A stretch of DNA of 64,000 bases from positions 2,784,501-2,848,500 of the forward strand of contig CP141146.1 of assembly GCA_035235625.1 (NCBI GenBank). Reading direction: 5' to 3'. Under the pieces are notes generated by a model that had not been told where the DNA came from, made no database searches, and saw nothing but the letters and a program-made list of their open reading frames with translations. Positions 1 through 13,452 of the stretch are shown in pieces. A program made the position numbers and the translations under genes. Position 1 is the first letter of the stretch. Each line of letters starts with the position of its first letter. Source of the DNA: Saururus chinensis (lineage: Eukaryota > Streptophyta > Magnoliopsida > Piperales > Saururaceae).

Positions 1-3000
1 AGCTGGCTCACAAGTGTGATAAATAGGATGTTAGAAACAGTTGGCTAACGTGATCATCTCCCTTTGCTAACATCGTAGGGCGTTGCAGCTATGTTTCTCA
101 TTTTTATTCATTATACTTAAAACAGTAATGTCTCATTCATTACCGTTTAAATTTGAGGGCATTCATGTGAGTGTGGATAAAGCTTTTGTTTGAGTGTGGG
201 CACTAAACTAAAAAACGTGAACATTGGACACTTGTTCTTTTCGAATGCCAAAAAATGAGTGGGCGAAAAACAAAAAACGTGGACACTAGAAATCAACAAC
301 ACTTGTTTTTTTAACTGTTCCAAAGAATAAAACTAAATGTGTAAAAAAAAATGTTCACATGTGGATAATAGTAACCCTTTGATTGTATGTGTTGGACTAT
401 GGGTTTGGGCTCACATGGTCCACCTTTGTTTGCGGTTTGGCTATAAGGTCCAAGGATAGTGGGGGGTCACGTTGACCCAACAGGAACTATTGTGATACGT
501 TTTTAAGGGACTTATATTTGATACACACATACTAGGTATATAATTAGGGTGTACATATTAACCTTGTGGGGTTTGGTCTTAAATATGTGTTAATGGTTTG
601 AAGGAGGAGTTGACCTTGCTGCGAGTGTGGTCATGTGTAGGGGTTAAGACTTCTGTGGGCTTAAAGAGTTAGAGCCCATTTATATTAGACCCTATAGTTA
701 AGCCATATAGAGAATTAATTGGTTGGGAGGGGGGACTGTGAGGCCTAAGCTCTTCCCCTCTCTCCGTTCTTACTCTCTTGGTGTGCTCACTAGGGAGGAA
801 GGAGAGAAGGACTAGCTGCCCCTCTTCGTGTGGATAGTGCCTTGGGATTTGTGTCAATATTGAGATCTAAAAGTGGATTTAAAAGAAGCGTTAGGCCAAT
901 GTATCAAGAAATCTATATTCCATTGCAAAGAAATTACGAGGGACATATACATAGATAAGACATTTCTTTCATCCTTTTTATTGAATTGATATTTAATTAT
1001 GAATTAGGCATCAGTGTGAAGAGAATTGGCATCATAGGGCAAATCAGCCTTAAAAGGTTAGTACTCTCCCTTAATTCAATTTTAATTAATTGAATATGCC
1101 TTAAATATGTTAATTATTTATTATTTATGATGTTTTGAATTTCATATACATGTGTAGAGATTGTTGAAAAATTCAAGATTTTCTTAAGTGCGCCCCTCTT
1201 GTGCTCGCGCCCACCCACCCTTCTGCTGTGCCTCTACTCTACAGTATAATCCCTATATTATATAACAGTTCCTACCCCTCTACATGCTTTAAACACATCG
1301 TATTTTGTACATGTTGTTTAACATTTGAAAAACAAAGACAGCTCTCACTTTCTTTTAGCACACACCTTTTAACATTATTAAAAAACTACTTATATTCTCA
1401 TCGACATGTTTTGTAAAGCGTCTACAGAATAGCACAGCAACGGTTCTCACCTTTGAACATGTTATAGGCATGTTTTATTTTGCGCACTTAAGGGCGTTCC
1501 ATTGTCTACTACGGCATTTTTATATTTAACAATGATATGATTGTACAAAGCCAGTAAACATACCACAATCATGCAAAAATAGTTCGATCCGTAGGGAACA
1601 CCGCCAAACAACACCGTAACCCGTCCCGTAAGAGAAGCTCTCAGGCATGTGTAAGCCCATACGAGTGAACTGCAGGACACTAATGGTCAACCGTCAATGG
1701 CAGTGCGACACACAGGCTTGTATAAAACCTAGAGCGTAAATTGAGAAGCATTTATTTTGGCACGCAGGCATGGAAATCGGGACCAGAAATTATTAGTTGC
1801 TCATGAGACCATGGACACATGGTGCTGAATGCCCGTTAGGGTCCGAACACAGCTTGGAAAAGCATGTCTATTAGGAATTGAAAGAGGCTATATCGATATA
1901 CATAAGAATATCGATGATTATGGATATAAGTATGTGTCTATGATATATTTGATACGCACCGAAACGGACATAATTTTTTTTATAAATATAAAAAAATATT
2001 ATAATTAATAATATATTATTATAATATTTTTTTAGAGCATAATAAGACTATATAATATTGTATCAACCGATATGGGTTTTCTAAAATTAATTTATTTAGA
2101 ACTATATATTATTATGCTCTCTGTTCTATATTAATATTGGTCCTTCTTTCCCATAATTAATGTTTTAAAATTAGTTTATTTTAAAATAAATAATATACTT
2201 AATATAAGTCTAAATTACATATTTAAATAAATGTATATTTGTGGAGTACTATATGTAAAAATAATAATTATGTAAATTATATGGACCTACCCGTATTAAT
2301 CTCATATAATTTTAAAAATATTATTTTTAATATAATTAAAATTTAAATTTTTAAAGAAGTTGGGTTTGAATGGTATTTTTATTTTCAAGAAAAAAAATTA
2401 ATTTTATTTTTAAAAATTTTAAAAATAATTTTTTATTTTAAAAAATTAATTTTTTAATACAGTATCGATACATATTAGCTATATCGATACGGTATGACCG
2501 ATACGTATTAAAAAAGGATGAAGGGGGCGTATCGCCCCCCATACCATATCAGTATCGACCAATATAGGTACATATCGATCAATACGGACTCGTATTAATC
2601 GATACGTCCTTCCATACGTGGGTCTCACCCTTGACAAAACTTCCTTCCTTGGTGGGGTTGGCATTGGTCTCCTTCTTCTTTTAGTAATTTTTACTCATAG
2701 TAAAACTAAAGTAATTGATATTTAAAATTAATAGTGTATATACTAGGACATGTTGATGTTGCGACTAATGATGTTAATATGTACTAGCCTTTTGCTATTG
2801 ATTGTTTTTTTTTTTAAGTTTTACATAAAAAACTTACATTTAATTGGTCTAGATAAGTGATGCAAACTTTGTGTGGGGTCTGTTTGTAAAGTTTAATTAT
2901 GAATTTATATATATATTTTTATTGTAAAAATATTACTATCTTTATAAAAATACATGGTTATGGTACATTTTTTACACTAGTTCACATATAATAACAAACT

Positions 3001-3400
3001 AAGAAAATATTTTTTAACTCTAAAAAACCTGACATTTTATCCTTTTGAGGTAAAGCCAAGCCAAGTCATTTTTATAATTTAATCATAGCAATTTAAACTT
3101 TTGCAAGGCAGAACGTCGCTGTTAAAGACTTACCGTGGTCATACGATCATATAATCAGAACTCCGACTCCATGGCACTCAAATTACTCCTCGAGCAGAGG
3201 GCCCACACGATTTCTTTTGAATCTTTCAGCAACACGTAAGGTACCCATTCTCGGTCACAATGCACAATATCCCAGCGGAACCGTCCGACTGTACCGGCTC
3301 CCCAAGTTCAAAAATTGAAAATCCCCCACCCACCACTCCATGACAACCCGTGCCATCCCATGGACCCCACCTCTCCAACCCCTACAAATCGGGTCCCCAA
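1..3400. other. Intergenic region upstream of the dynamin gene
   Basis: I see no convincing coding exon here. The stretch is AT-rich, with a very A/T-rich core around 1970-2460. Around 1890-2620 there are many short copies of GTATCGATAC-like palindromes. An 11-bp inverted pair, CTTAAGTGCGC near 1185 and its complement near 1481, could mark a roughly 300-bp inverted-repeat element, but I find no clear target duplication. Short open frames in this region have no recognisable domain. Confidence 0.6.
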
Positions 3401-3445
3401 CCGGATCCGGACCCGAGACTGACGGATCCGGTTCAAACCGGGTAG

Positions 3446-3453
3446 TATAAATA
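3446..3453 (+). promoter_or_regulatory. Probable TATA box of the dynamin gene
   Basis: TATAAATA lies about 190 bp before the dynamin start codon, in an otherwise GC-rich stretch. A transcription start near 3475-3485 would give a leader of about 155 bases. The placement is inferred from motif and spacing only. Confidence 0.55.
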
Positions 3454-3638
3454 ATAGTAGCAGCGGAAACCGCGGAAACGGGCACGCGAGAAAGGCTCTG
3501 AAGTTGAAGTTTTGCTTCCTCCTCGCAGAGTCCACCGTCTCCTGCGTTGCTTCAACGACTCCACCGGTTCCTCGCCGTCCGCCACCGCCATTATCCCCGC
3601 CAAGGGTTTTGCGGGAGGGCTTCGGGTTCTGAGAAGGA

Positions 3639-6600
3639 ATGGCGACGATGGAGAGCCTGATCGGCCTCGTCAACAGGATCCAGCGGGCATGCACCCTCCT
3701 CGGCGACTACGGCGGAGACGGCAGCGCCCTCCCTACCCTCTGGGAAGCTCTCCCTTCCGTCGCCGTCGTCGGAGGACAGGTTCGTGTATCTCTCGTTTCT
3801 CGATTTGCCCTCCGGTGCAGCTCTGGTTCCCGATTTGGTGTACGTTTCCCTTTTTTCTTTGTGACTGCAGAGTTCCGGGAAGTCGTCGGTTCTTGAGAGC
3901 ATTGTCGGGCGAGACTTTCTACCTCGGGGATCTGGTCAGTTCTGTTATTTTATATATCCATCTGATATTGGATATGAATTCCGTCTTTCGTGGCGTTTGA
4001 GTTCTTCTTGATCTGTCAACTTCTGTAGGAATTGTGACGAGGCGGCCGCTGGTTCTGCAGCTGCACAAGACGGAAGAAGGGCAGCCGGAATACGCCATGT
4101 TTCCTCACGTGGGCAATCGAAAATTCACGGATTTTGGTACTTCTTTTTGTTTATACTTCAGATTTAAATTTATTGGACTTCAGTTACATCTCCGTGGTTT
4201 ACATAGTACTTGTCATTTTTAACATTTTCAGTTGCGAATATCAAATTTACATGTCCGTATTTGTCATTGTTCCAACTTATTCCGATTGTAAAATCTTCTT
4301 GACTTTCTTATCGCTGAGTGTTCAAACTAGCTTTTTATATTTTTTTCGTTTGCAATGAATGTGTTTGCTGTGCGTTTGTTAAATTTCTGAGTTGACAGCT
4401 GTTGCCAATTGTTCAATTAACCTTTTGTTTTGAAGATGTTCTGCTATCTTAGCTATATAGTGTTCAACTATTTTGGCCTTTATTCTCTACCCGATCATTC
4501 ACTTCTGCATTTTTTTTGTTCGTGTCTAACAACGTCATCGGCTATACAGCCATGGTTCGGAAGGAAATTGAAGATGAGACAGATAGAATGACTGGAAGGA
4601 CCAAGCAGATTTCGCCAAAACCAATTTTCCTTGAAATATTCTCTCCAAACGGTGAGTATTCATCCGTCCATATCCTTATATATTTGGTTTCCTGTAATGT
4701 AAGCAGTAGTAATGCCCTAATATTCACCTTAATTGGGGTAATGAGCAGTTGATGTTTTCCAGTTTTGCCTTTATTTGCTTTATAAAAATTTGTTTCTGGA
4801 CGTGTCTTATCTATTTTCTATTTTTCATTTGACAGTTGTGAACCTTACATTGATAGATCTACCCGGGTTGACAAAAGTTGCTGTCGGTAATATTCTGTTT
4901 CTTATTGATTGGTGTATTAGATAAATCTGATTATTGTTTACAAGGGAAACACATCTCCTTCTGCAGAGGGACAGCCAGAAAGCATAGTCCAGGATATTGA
5001 GAACATGGTTCGCTCATATGTTGAGAAGGTAGTGATGGAGTAGGAATCATTATGAACTGCATCTTTGTAAGTGATTGTTGCTGTTCTGTTACCCAATAAT
5101 TATGCATTTTTCAACTTTTTTAAGCCCAAGAGCATCATATTAGCCATATCACCAGCCAATCAGGATATAGCAACATCAGATGCTATAAAGCTTGCCCGAG
5201 AAGTTGATCCTACTGGTAAAATTCTCAAAGCCACGTTTCCATTTCCTTAATTTTTAGTTTTGACATGGATCTGTATAAAATAATAACAACATACAGATGC
5301 TAAATTGGCCATGTTTTGATGATTATCAAACCAAAAAAGGGAAGTTTGCAACTACCATTTCACCAAGATAATTAATTCTTTATGTGAGCTTACATCTTCA
5401 GGCGAGAGGACATTCGGGGTATTGACTAAGCTAGATTTGATGGACAAGGGTACAAATGCATTGGATGTAAGTTTCTGCCCTTCATGTGTTTTGGCTGTTC
5501 TCTTAGTAGTTTTTTTCACGTAGTTGGTTTACTGAGTGGTGCATCAAAAAGTTAATTGCTTCAGCTACATATTTCTGAAGGTTCTTGAAGGAAGATCCTA
5601 TCGTCTTCAACATCCCTGGGTAGGAATAGTGAACCGATCGCAGGCTGATATAAACAGAAATGTTGACATGATTGCTGCCAGGAGAAGAGAGCGAGAATAT
5701 TTTGCTACAAGTCCTGATTATTCTCACTTGGCAAGCAAAATGGGTTCCGAATACCTAGCAAAACTTCTCTCCAAGGTAAAAGACTGGCATGCTTGTTTCC
5801 TTAGTTTGCTGACAATTTTGAAATAATAATCCTCATAACAAAATTCCATGATATCAGCACCTGGAGGCTGTAATTAGGGCACAAATACCAAGTATCACAT
5901 CCCTGATAAACAAAACTATTGACGAGCTGGAATCAGAGATGGATCATCTTGGAAGGCCTATTGCTGTTGATGCTGGGGTGAGGTCCAGCAAATTATGTAC
6001 TGTCTTATTTTACTCAGTTATGGTATAATTGTTTAACAAACTCCAATTTGTGTATATCACTGTGTAGGCTCAATTATATACAATATTGGAACTTTGTCGG
6101 GCCTTTGATCGTATTTTTAAGGAGCATTTGGATGGAGGGTAAGTGGCTAAATCTTTTGTGATTGGAGTAGAGGGTGTGGGAAGTTGTTGTTTACTTTGCA
6201 TAGTGCATATGTTGTAATGACTGTCCTTATGTTCCATGATCATAGGCGACCTGGTGGTGACCGCATATATGGAGTTTTTGACAATCAGCTTCCTGCTGCT
6301 TTGAAGAAACTCCCATTTGATCGGCATTTGTCTCTGCAAAACGTAAAGAAGGTGGTTTCAGAGGCTGATGGCTATCAGCCCCATTTGATAGCTCCTGAGC
6401 AAGGTTACCGGCGCTTAATTGATGGTGCTCTCAGCTATTTCAAGGGTCCAGCTGAAGCCTCTGTTGATGCTGTACGTGCCCCCAACTTATTACTTTTTTT
6501 TCCCCATATCACCTTGTTTTTCTTTTTGCTCGTTACACCATTTTAATTAGTTCATTTTGGGTGAGGGTGCTAGGGAGGGGATTGAATTTATTATGTCAGA

Positions 6601-7610
6601 TGTTGATAGATGTCTCTTGTAGGTGCATTTCCACTTGAAGGAGCTTGTTAGGAAATCAATTGGAGAGACACAGGTCAGTGATGTTGCTTATTCTAATGAT
6701 GCAATTGGTATGGATTTTGTTAATCTTAATAGTTACTAAATGAAATGCAGGAGCTAAGACGTTTTCCTTCAATGCAAGCTGAATTAGCAGCTGCTGCAAA
6801 TGAAGCTTTGGAAAGATTTCGCGATGATGGTCGTAAAACAACACTGAGATTAGTAGAAATGGAGTCATCATACCTGACAGTGGATTTTTTCCGGAGGCTC
6901 CCACAAGAGATGGAGAAAGCAGGGAATCCTGCTGCACCTAAAGGAGGGAATCCTGCTGCACCTAATAATCTTGATCGTTACTCAGAAAGCCATTTCAGGC
7001 GCATTGGTTCTAATGTACACTCCTATATTGGGATGGTTTCTGAGACATTAAGAAATACCATACCAAAAGCTGTTGTTCATTGTCAAGTTCGGGAGGCCAA
7101 ACGAAATTTACTTAATTACTTCTATACACAAGTGGGAAAAAAAGAGGTTCGTACATATCCCATTTCTATGGATTTAATTTCATTGTTTAATCTATTCGAT
7201 ATGTGTTACTGAATAGGAAAGATGTGATTTTTTCTTATTCAAATGCATAAATCTTAGAGAAAATATGAAAGTTCAGGGAAATTGTGTGGAAATTTTCTTA
7301 GAACAACAGAAATTATGCTTGGATTTACTTCCTCACCCAGTTTTGGTTTCTATAATTTTTCGTTTGGGAATATTAAATAGAACTACCAGCTCCTCTGGAA
7401 CCTCTGATAAGAATTGGACGTTCAGTAGTGTTTTACTCTGTTTTTTACTCAAAAATATTTTTATATACGTGGTTGTTTCAGCCGAAGCAGCTCTCTCAAC
7501 TTCTGGATGAGGATCCTGCATTGATGGAACGCAGACAAAAGTGTGCCAAGAGGCTGGAGTTGTACAAAGCAGCTCGGGACGAAATTGATTCCGTTTCTTG
7601 GGCAAGATAA
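3639..7610 (+). CDS. DRP1E: Dynamin-related protein 1E-like GTPase (DRP1 class)
   Basis: Complete gene for a plant dynamin, a large GTPase that assembles on membranes at the cell plate and in clathrin-mediated endocytosis (family knowledge). Fifteen exons join in frame: 3639-3779, 3871-3934, 4029-4136, 4550-4651, 4836-4886, 4967-5028, 5125-5215, 5402-5466, 5581-5775, 5858-5977, 6068-6138, 6246-6471, 6623-6673, 6751-7146, 7482-7610, giving 623 aa, the usual DRP1 length. All introns are GT-AG. The GTPase motifs are GGQSSGKSS from residue 45, the GSGIVTRRP switch, DLPG at 146-149 and TKLD at 215-218. The middle domain and C-terminal effector domain follow; there is no PH or proline-rich domain, as expected for DRP1. 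The C-terminus ([12 protein letters not shown] ... SWAR) is closest to DRP1E as I remember it. Oddities: an in-frame 24-bp duplication at 6922-6969 gives GNPAAP twice, and the usual EFLH segment reads MFPH. Confidence 0.96.
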
Positions 7611-10600
7611 ATATTGTTGTTTATCTTGACCATTTGGGTGTATCATAGCGAGTAGATGAAGCTGATTACCGGGTCGTCTTTTGACCTTCGGTGACATTCT
7701 TTTCCTGAGTATTCATTCGATTTTAGAGTGCCTGGGGCCTTTATTTGTGTCCTAGCTTTATGACATTTCCTTTTGAGATGTGGATAATTTTTCCTCGTAG
7801 ATTGCATTGATTGATCTTATATCATGTTAGGAACGGATTAGGATATAAATTGACAATATTTTAAAGGGTTTGTGAATCCAATGGTTGCAGAGAATATTTT
7901 TTATGAACGCGGCGGCTGTATGGACCCGATAAGCTCCTCTTTATTACCTCGTTTCTTGTTTACCACAACTAAGTTTATCTCAAGTATACCCCATATGTCA
8001 AAGTCAATTTTAAAAAATATTTCTTAACATATACCGCTCCAAGTGTCTCTGCCTCGCCTTGTCTTCCGCCTTGGCCTCTCTCTTGTGACCTCTTGCTCTC
8101 CTCATCCTCCATGGATTTCAGTGCTACCCGTTGGTCCCTTGCCTCAGTCCCTTTGGATTATCTGCAGGGAACCCCAAAGACAAAGGATTTGTAGCCTTGC
8201 AGACATAGCATTCGCTCTTTGCCCTTTTGCCTAAGTGGTTGTAACGGCTTAAATTATGCACTCTTAAATAGATGAGCCCTATATATTAAAATAATTCTAA
8301 ATTTAGTAGATCTTTTTTCTGAAGTAGAATTTTGGTTTCACACTTATTTTCTAATTCTAAGGACCCAAATCAAAAAATGTAATAACAATAATTGATTTGA
8401 TGGTAAAATTAAAGTGTTATGATGAATGGGGTCCATAAGTCTAAATAAACCTAAAATTTATGGCCATATTTCTTATAATGTTCGTTTTATTTCTTTTGGT
8501 CCTACCTTCAACAAATATTAATAATGACTATATATTAAAAATCAACTTGAAAAATTCTTTTCTTCGGGACATGAGCTTACCTTTTTGCATCATTCTAATC
8601 TATTTTATATAAAAAAGTTATTTTCAGTCTATGTGCATATGCTTTTTCTTGTAGTATTCAATGTTTTTTGAATTTAGGAACAAAGCTATCAATATGTTGC
8701 ATAAATTTTCTTTGTTAATATTGAGTTGTAGTCCTTGTTGATAAATGGTTACCTAATGTATATAGCAAACATGTCAAAATTATTTGAATAACTGTGAGAC
8801 AACTTCAGTACAAGTTGTAATTGCCAATCAATTTTTATTTGGTCATTCTATGAATATTAAATATACCTGTCATGACTTGAGATTTTGAAATAACTTTTTA
8901 AAATATTAAAGTTGTTGTAGTTTGTAAAACTTTTTCAAAATATTTATAGGAGAAGATCTCAGGCCATGATCATCATTTCTAACATACAACATATGAAACT
9001 AAGCATATTAATAATATTGAATATAAAAGTTTTAAATAATGTAAATTGTCATCCCTTGCACATAATCATCTAAATAACATTGTACAATATAAATTGGCAT
9101 CTCATGCACCTTAATACAACTTTCTAAACAACAAAAATAGAGAAAGTCCTACTATGTTGCAAGCATCATTCCACGTCAAATCCCACACCAAGACAGTTAG
9201 CTACGATCTCTTGTCTACAAATATGTACCACTATCATGTCTAAGTATATCAATATAAACTAAATAGGATCACAAGCTATAAATAGTAGATGAGTAAATCA
9301 TGTCGGTAGTTATCTTATTAAAGTTTATTATGCAACATCATTATTTAGCATGCTTTCGAAACCCAAGAATTTACTTGATAGTTTACTATCATCTCCTTAA
9401 TGTGTACACATCCCAAACTCATTTCTTGAAAATACTCAATTAGAAGAGTTATCTCCAAGCCTCCAAAATATTACTTCTCTTAGTTTGCTTATATAGCTCT
9501 TTTGATTACCTATATCGTTCTACCCCATGATTAATGCCAGAGTCATTTATTATCTACATCCCTAAGTAGCATATCTTAGGATGTACTAGTGCCTTTGTGT
9601 CACCATTATCACCTATGTCCCATATTATGAGTATTTTATGGATTTACTTATGCAATACTACATGTACTTACCCAACTAAGCGGAGCTCTCTATGAGTGTC
9701 TATGATCCTTTAAAGATCGTAAATCTCCATAACAACCTCAAGAATCAAGCATTGAACCATAATTTAGCTCAATCACTTCCTCTAGAACATGTACTTGAAC
9801 CTTGGGTCTCATTTTCCTAGGGTATGCTATATGGCCCTTAACATTTGAGCAAATCTTGAGCTCCAATTCCATATTGGATTCCAATATTAATCCTTAAGGT
9901 CATTTTTTAAGTATTACCTAGGATTTATTTGATTTTATTCTCATAAGGTAACTACTACTCACATAGGAATGTTTTATGCAAGAGTGTTGATAATTTTCTC
10001 AAGTTGCTTAATTTCCACTATTGGTCACCTGTTTGGCTTGGCTTGGTTCGAAATTGGCTTGTTTTGAAGTTGACTCGACTTAAACTTGATCTTAGTCTAT
10101 CCAAACTCGAATAGGCCATGGATTGAATTAATTCTATTTGAAAATAGTCGGATCGTCTCAAAATCGACTTGAATAATTTTAAATTACTTTTTGCATAATT
10201 ATAAGATATGTATGTAAGTATATTCACTATATACCTATTTATACACTATATACTTAATATATCTCATATATATTATATATTTCTTTTTATGAGTATATTA
10301 TACATAGACATTATATATAATTATGTACACATTATATATTATACATATATATACACTCATATGCACATTTCATAAACATAAATATAATTATGCATCTATT
10401 TAACATTTTTTTTGTAACATCCACATTAACAAATTCATATACAATTATACATTAAGAAAATGTAAATAAATAACACTAAGTTGTTGATGTTGTTGTTGTT
10501 ATTACTATTATTATTATACTCATAATACATACATATATTTACACATATATAATAACATAAAAATATTATTAATTTGTGTAATATATGATATATATTAAGA

Positions 10601-12117
10601 AAATATAAAAAAATAATACTAAGTCACTAAGTAACTTGTCTCGTTAGTGCCTAACTTATAAATATTATATACAATGTAAAAATATAAACTAATATAATTT
10701 CTATGTATTTTAGGGATCATGACATTAGATATAATCCTTACTATGTAAACTCAGCTCTACAATACATTAGTCATTGGTTATTATGTTTTTTCTACACGTG
10801 TACATCTACTTGAAAATTTGAATTATAGTTAAAAACTTCATTCTAACTTCAAAACCTCCATAAATTAACTATAGCCATTGGTTTTTTAGTGAGAGTCCAC
10901 AATGACTTAAAATTAACATGAATTCATGATTGACTCTATTAGCTTTTTAAGTGAAACTCTAAGAACTCAGTCCATTTCATTATCTAAGTGACTTTTTCTA
11001 AAAAGAATTAGCTAAGTAGCTTACAATTAGGGTCGATCGTGGACTTTTGTCATCCGACATCCGAGCCATGTCCAAAGTGTTTGTAGTTGTATCCAATTGA
11101 ATTCTTTTGTCCACCAATTTTTAGACATGGCCATGGACAAAGCCTCATTCAACCATTTGTTCGAGATTTAGTTAACTTTTAAATACAATATGCATTCTTA
11201 TATAAAAGATAATTTTTATATCTCTATAATTATTCTTAAGCATTATTTTCTTATACTTAAATTTTTAATAATTTAAATATAATTATGTTAATGTTATATT
11301 TGAATTATTCTTTAAAGCTAATTATTAAAAATTCCTTTTGTCCCACATTATTTGGCTTTTCAAAATGAACTAATATGTCAAATAGTTATACTACAAATAA
11401 AGAAAATGATGTATATTATTTTAAACTATTATTATATGCTAAGTTACTTAATCTAGAGTTCCTTAATCTAGTTGCCCTACTTAGTTAAAATTGTCAACAC
11501 CTCTCTGGTTATCTCCAACCGCTTCAACCCTCAACCAATTGCTTAAGAGGTTATGCCTATAAACAATGGTCGTGTCTACCGAAAAAGTGGCTTCATCCAT
11601 AAACAGATAACCAACGTGCATATTATATTAAGACACAAATATAGATAAGCCTTGTCCACTAATTATTTGGCTGAGGACTAGCCTTACTTAAGTTGTCTGA
11701 AATTATTTTTTGTGTGCAATATATTATAACTTCCATGTGATTTGTGATTCCATTGAGACTCCAATAATAGTTATGTTGCTGAATCTAAGTCCTATGTTTT
11801 GGATAATTGAAAATTGACTTCAATATGAGTTAGCTATATATGAATAAGTTGGAATTATCTAAAAAAATTTGAATGCATACCAATAACTATATATACATAT
11901 GACAAATATTGAGTACATAATACATATGTAATTAGAAGTACCAATTTGATAAGTTTTATATTGAAAAAGTTTGTATGAGCATGGACGAATGAGATATGAG
12001 ACTTATATCTTTGGTGATGGGTAAAGTTTTTTGTGGCTCACTAGATGTGATAATCATGATTAGTGAAGTTTTTGTGGCATCATTTGTTAATGGATTTATT
12101 TTATGTCAGCTCTTTGA
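7611..12117. other. AT-rich intergenic region, probable decayed repeats
   Basis: No gene is visible in this 4.5 kb. A stretch starting near 8868 (TGTCATGACTTGAGATTTT) resembles the start of the TG...CA elements found elsewhere in the window, and 8239 (TGTAACGGCTTAAATTA) could be another decayed LTR start. No matching ends or target duplications were found. Around 10020-10150 a TCGA-rich tract resembles tracts near 13640-13840 and 22190-22376. Confidence 0.45.
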
Positions 12118-12119
12118 TA

Positions 12120-13452
12120 CTCCCTCCGTCCTATTTTAATAGCTCCAATAGGAAAAAATAAATGTTCTACATTAATTGCTCCATTTCTTTCCATTTAAGC
12201 CGAAATGAATCTCTCTTGCTTCTCAGGCGCGCAAAAAAGGAATAATCTAATATCACAAGAAAAAAGCACTGAAACTGAGATGACCAGAAGAGCAATGAGG
12301 CGACTCTCCCGGCCACGTCCTCTCCGGCGAAAGAGTACCCCCCGCTAAACACCGCCGAGTTGTCCAACCCCAGCATCATCTTCACGTATGCGTCACGCAA
12401 CCGGATGAGCAGCCGCTTTGGCGTGCTCAGTTGAAAAAACCTCAGCCTAGCACGATACTGATCCTCCAGAAGCACCGCCCGACCCTCCTCCCGGTGGTAG
12501 AAGAGACATCGCAGTGAAGAAACGGTAAATTTGGGCTCTGCCGGTGGGTATTTCTAGAATAGCAGGATCTCGTCGGGGAGAAGCACGGCGTCCTGTATCT
12601 TGGCGTGCAGACGGGGGCTGTCTATTCTGTTTCCGGGGAACAAATATCCGCCAGCAGCATCGCTCTCACGTACGGCGGAGTTAGTCCCGTCAACTCCACC
12701 GGAAGGAGGCAAAACTGGCCGGAAGGAACCTGCAGGAAGCATGTGATATTCATCCTTCATATCATGCGAAGCAAAAATATAAGATATTTAGCACAGAAAC
12801 TGGATATCATCACAGCTACAGAAGGAAATATGTCATATCAATAACATTCTATTGAAATATTGCCCACAAGCTAAATCTACTCAATACTGGACACGCCAAG
12901 TTTTCTGCACTCCTGCAACTCCATCAATCACCATATTGCTCATTGTGGGAATATCTTCTGCTTACCGGAAAAGAGTGGAAGGGCTGAAAAGCTGAAGGCG
13001 AAGGCGACAAGGAACATGACGACGAGAGCAAACCAGAGTGACTTCTTCATCTTCTTCATTGATCTCAGCATCAACTTCTCTGCATGGTGCAAGTTGAGCA
13101 TAAATAAAGCAAAGTCTGGGCTAGTTTCCTCGGAAGAATAGTTTCCTGAGCGAGTAGGTTTGACCTCTGGCAGTTGCAGGCGGGTTAACAGAGGTTTCCT
13201 AAGATGGGTTCTTCTTCTTCATCTTCCTACGTGCTGTACAAATCCTTGGATCGCTTCAGATTCCGGTTTTTGACCAACAATTTGTAGAGTTTCATGCGTT
13301 CGTACGCACGCTGATGACTCTTCCTCATTAATACAACCGGTTTCTTTTGTTTTGACTCCGTGCTTCATTATTATCGTTAGATGCTTAAGAGAAGCTTTTT
13401 GATAAAAATAACAAAAAATAGAAATGGAGCTATTAAAATAGGACGGAGGGAG
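12120..13452. mobile_element. 1.33-kb Stowaway-ended (Tc1/mariner-type) element carrying a gene fragment
   Basis: The two ends are perfect inverted repeats of 28 bp beginning CTCCCTCCGTCCTATTTT. TA dinucleotides at 12118-12119 and 13453-13454 form the target duplication typical of Stowaway/Tc1-mariner elements. At 1333 bp it is far longer than an ordinary Stowaway MITE (usually below about 500 bp). It encodes no transposase I can see. Its interior is filled on the minus strand by a spliced plant gene fragment, given separately. Identical ends suggest fairly recent movement. Confidence 0.85.
12167..13101 (-). pseudogene. Captured gene fragment inside the Stowaway element (possible GT92/DUF23-like)
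   Basis: Exon 13101-12966 encodes an N-terminus with one strongly hydrophobic segment (SLWFALVVMFLVAFAFSFSA), as in a type II membrane protein. A GT donor follows (CCG|gtaagc). The second exon begins at 12739 after ctgcag and stays in frame to 12167. It reads through DAVLLPDEILLF, an in-frame TAG at 12553-12555, then KYPPAEPKFTVSSLRCLFYH. The pattern LPDxxLxF-x-YP resembles the start of plant family-92 glycosyltransferases (DUF23), but the catalytic region is absent. The later segment STPKRLLIRLRDAYVKMM looks like part of another plant protein that I cannot name, so the piece may be a chimera of two captured fragments. The family call is a weak inference; the splice structure and the nonsense codon are seen directly. 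Confidence 0.6.

Noticed and set aside
3512-4000. 162-codon open frame overlapping the first dynamin exons
   Set aside because: It is in a different frame from the dynamin protein, runs into the introns and has no family resemblance.
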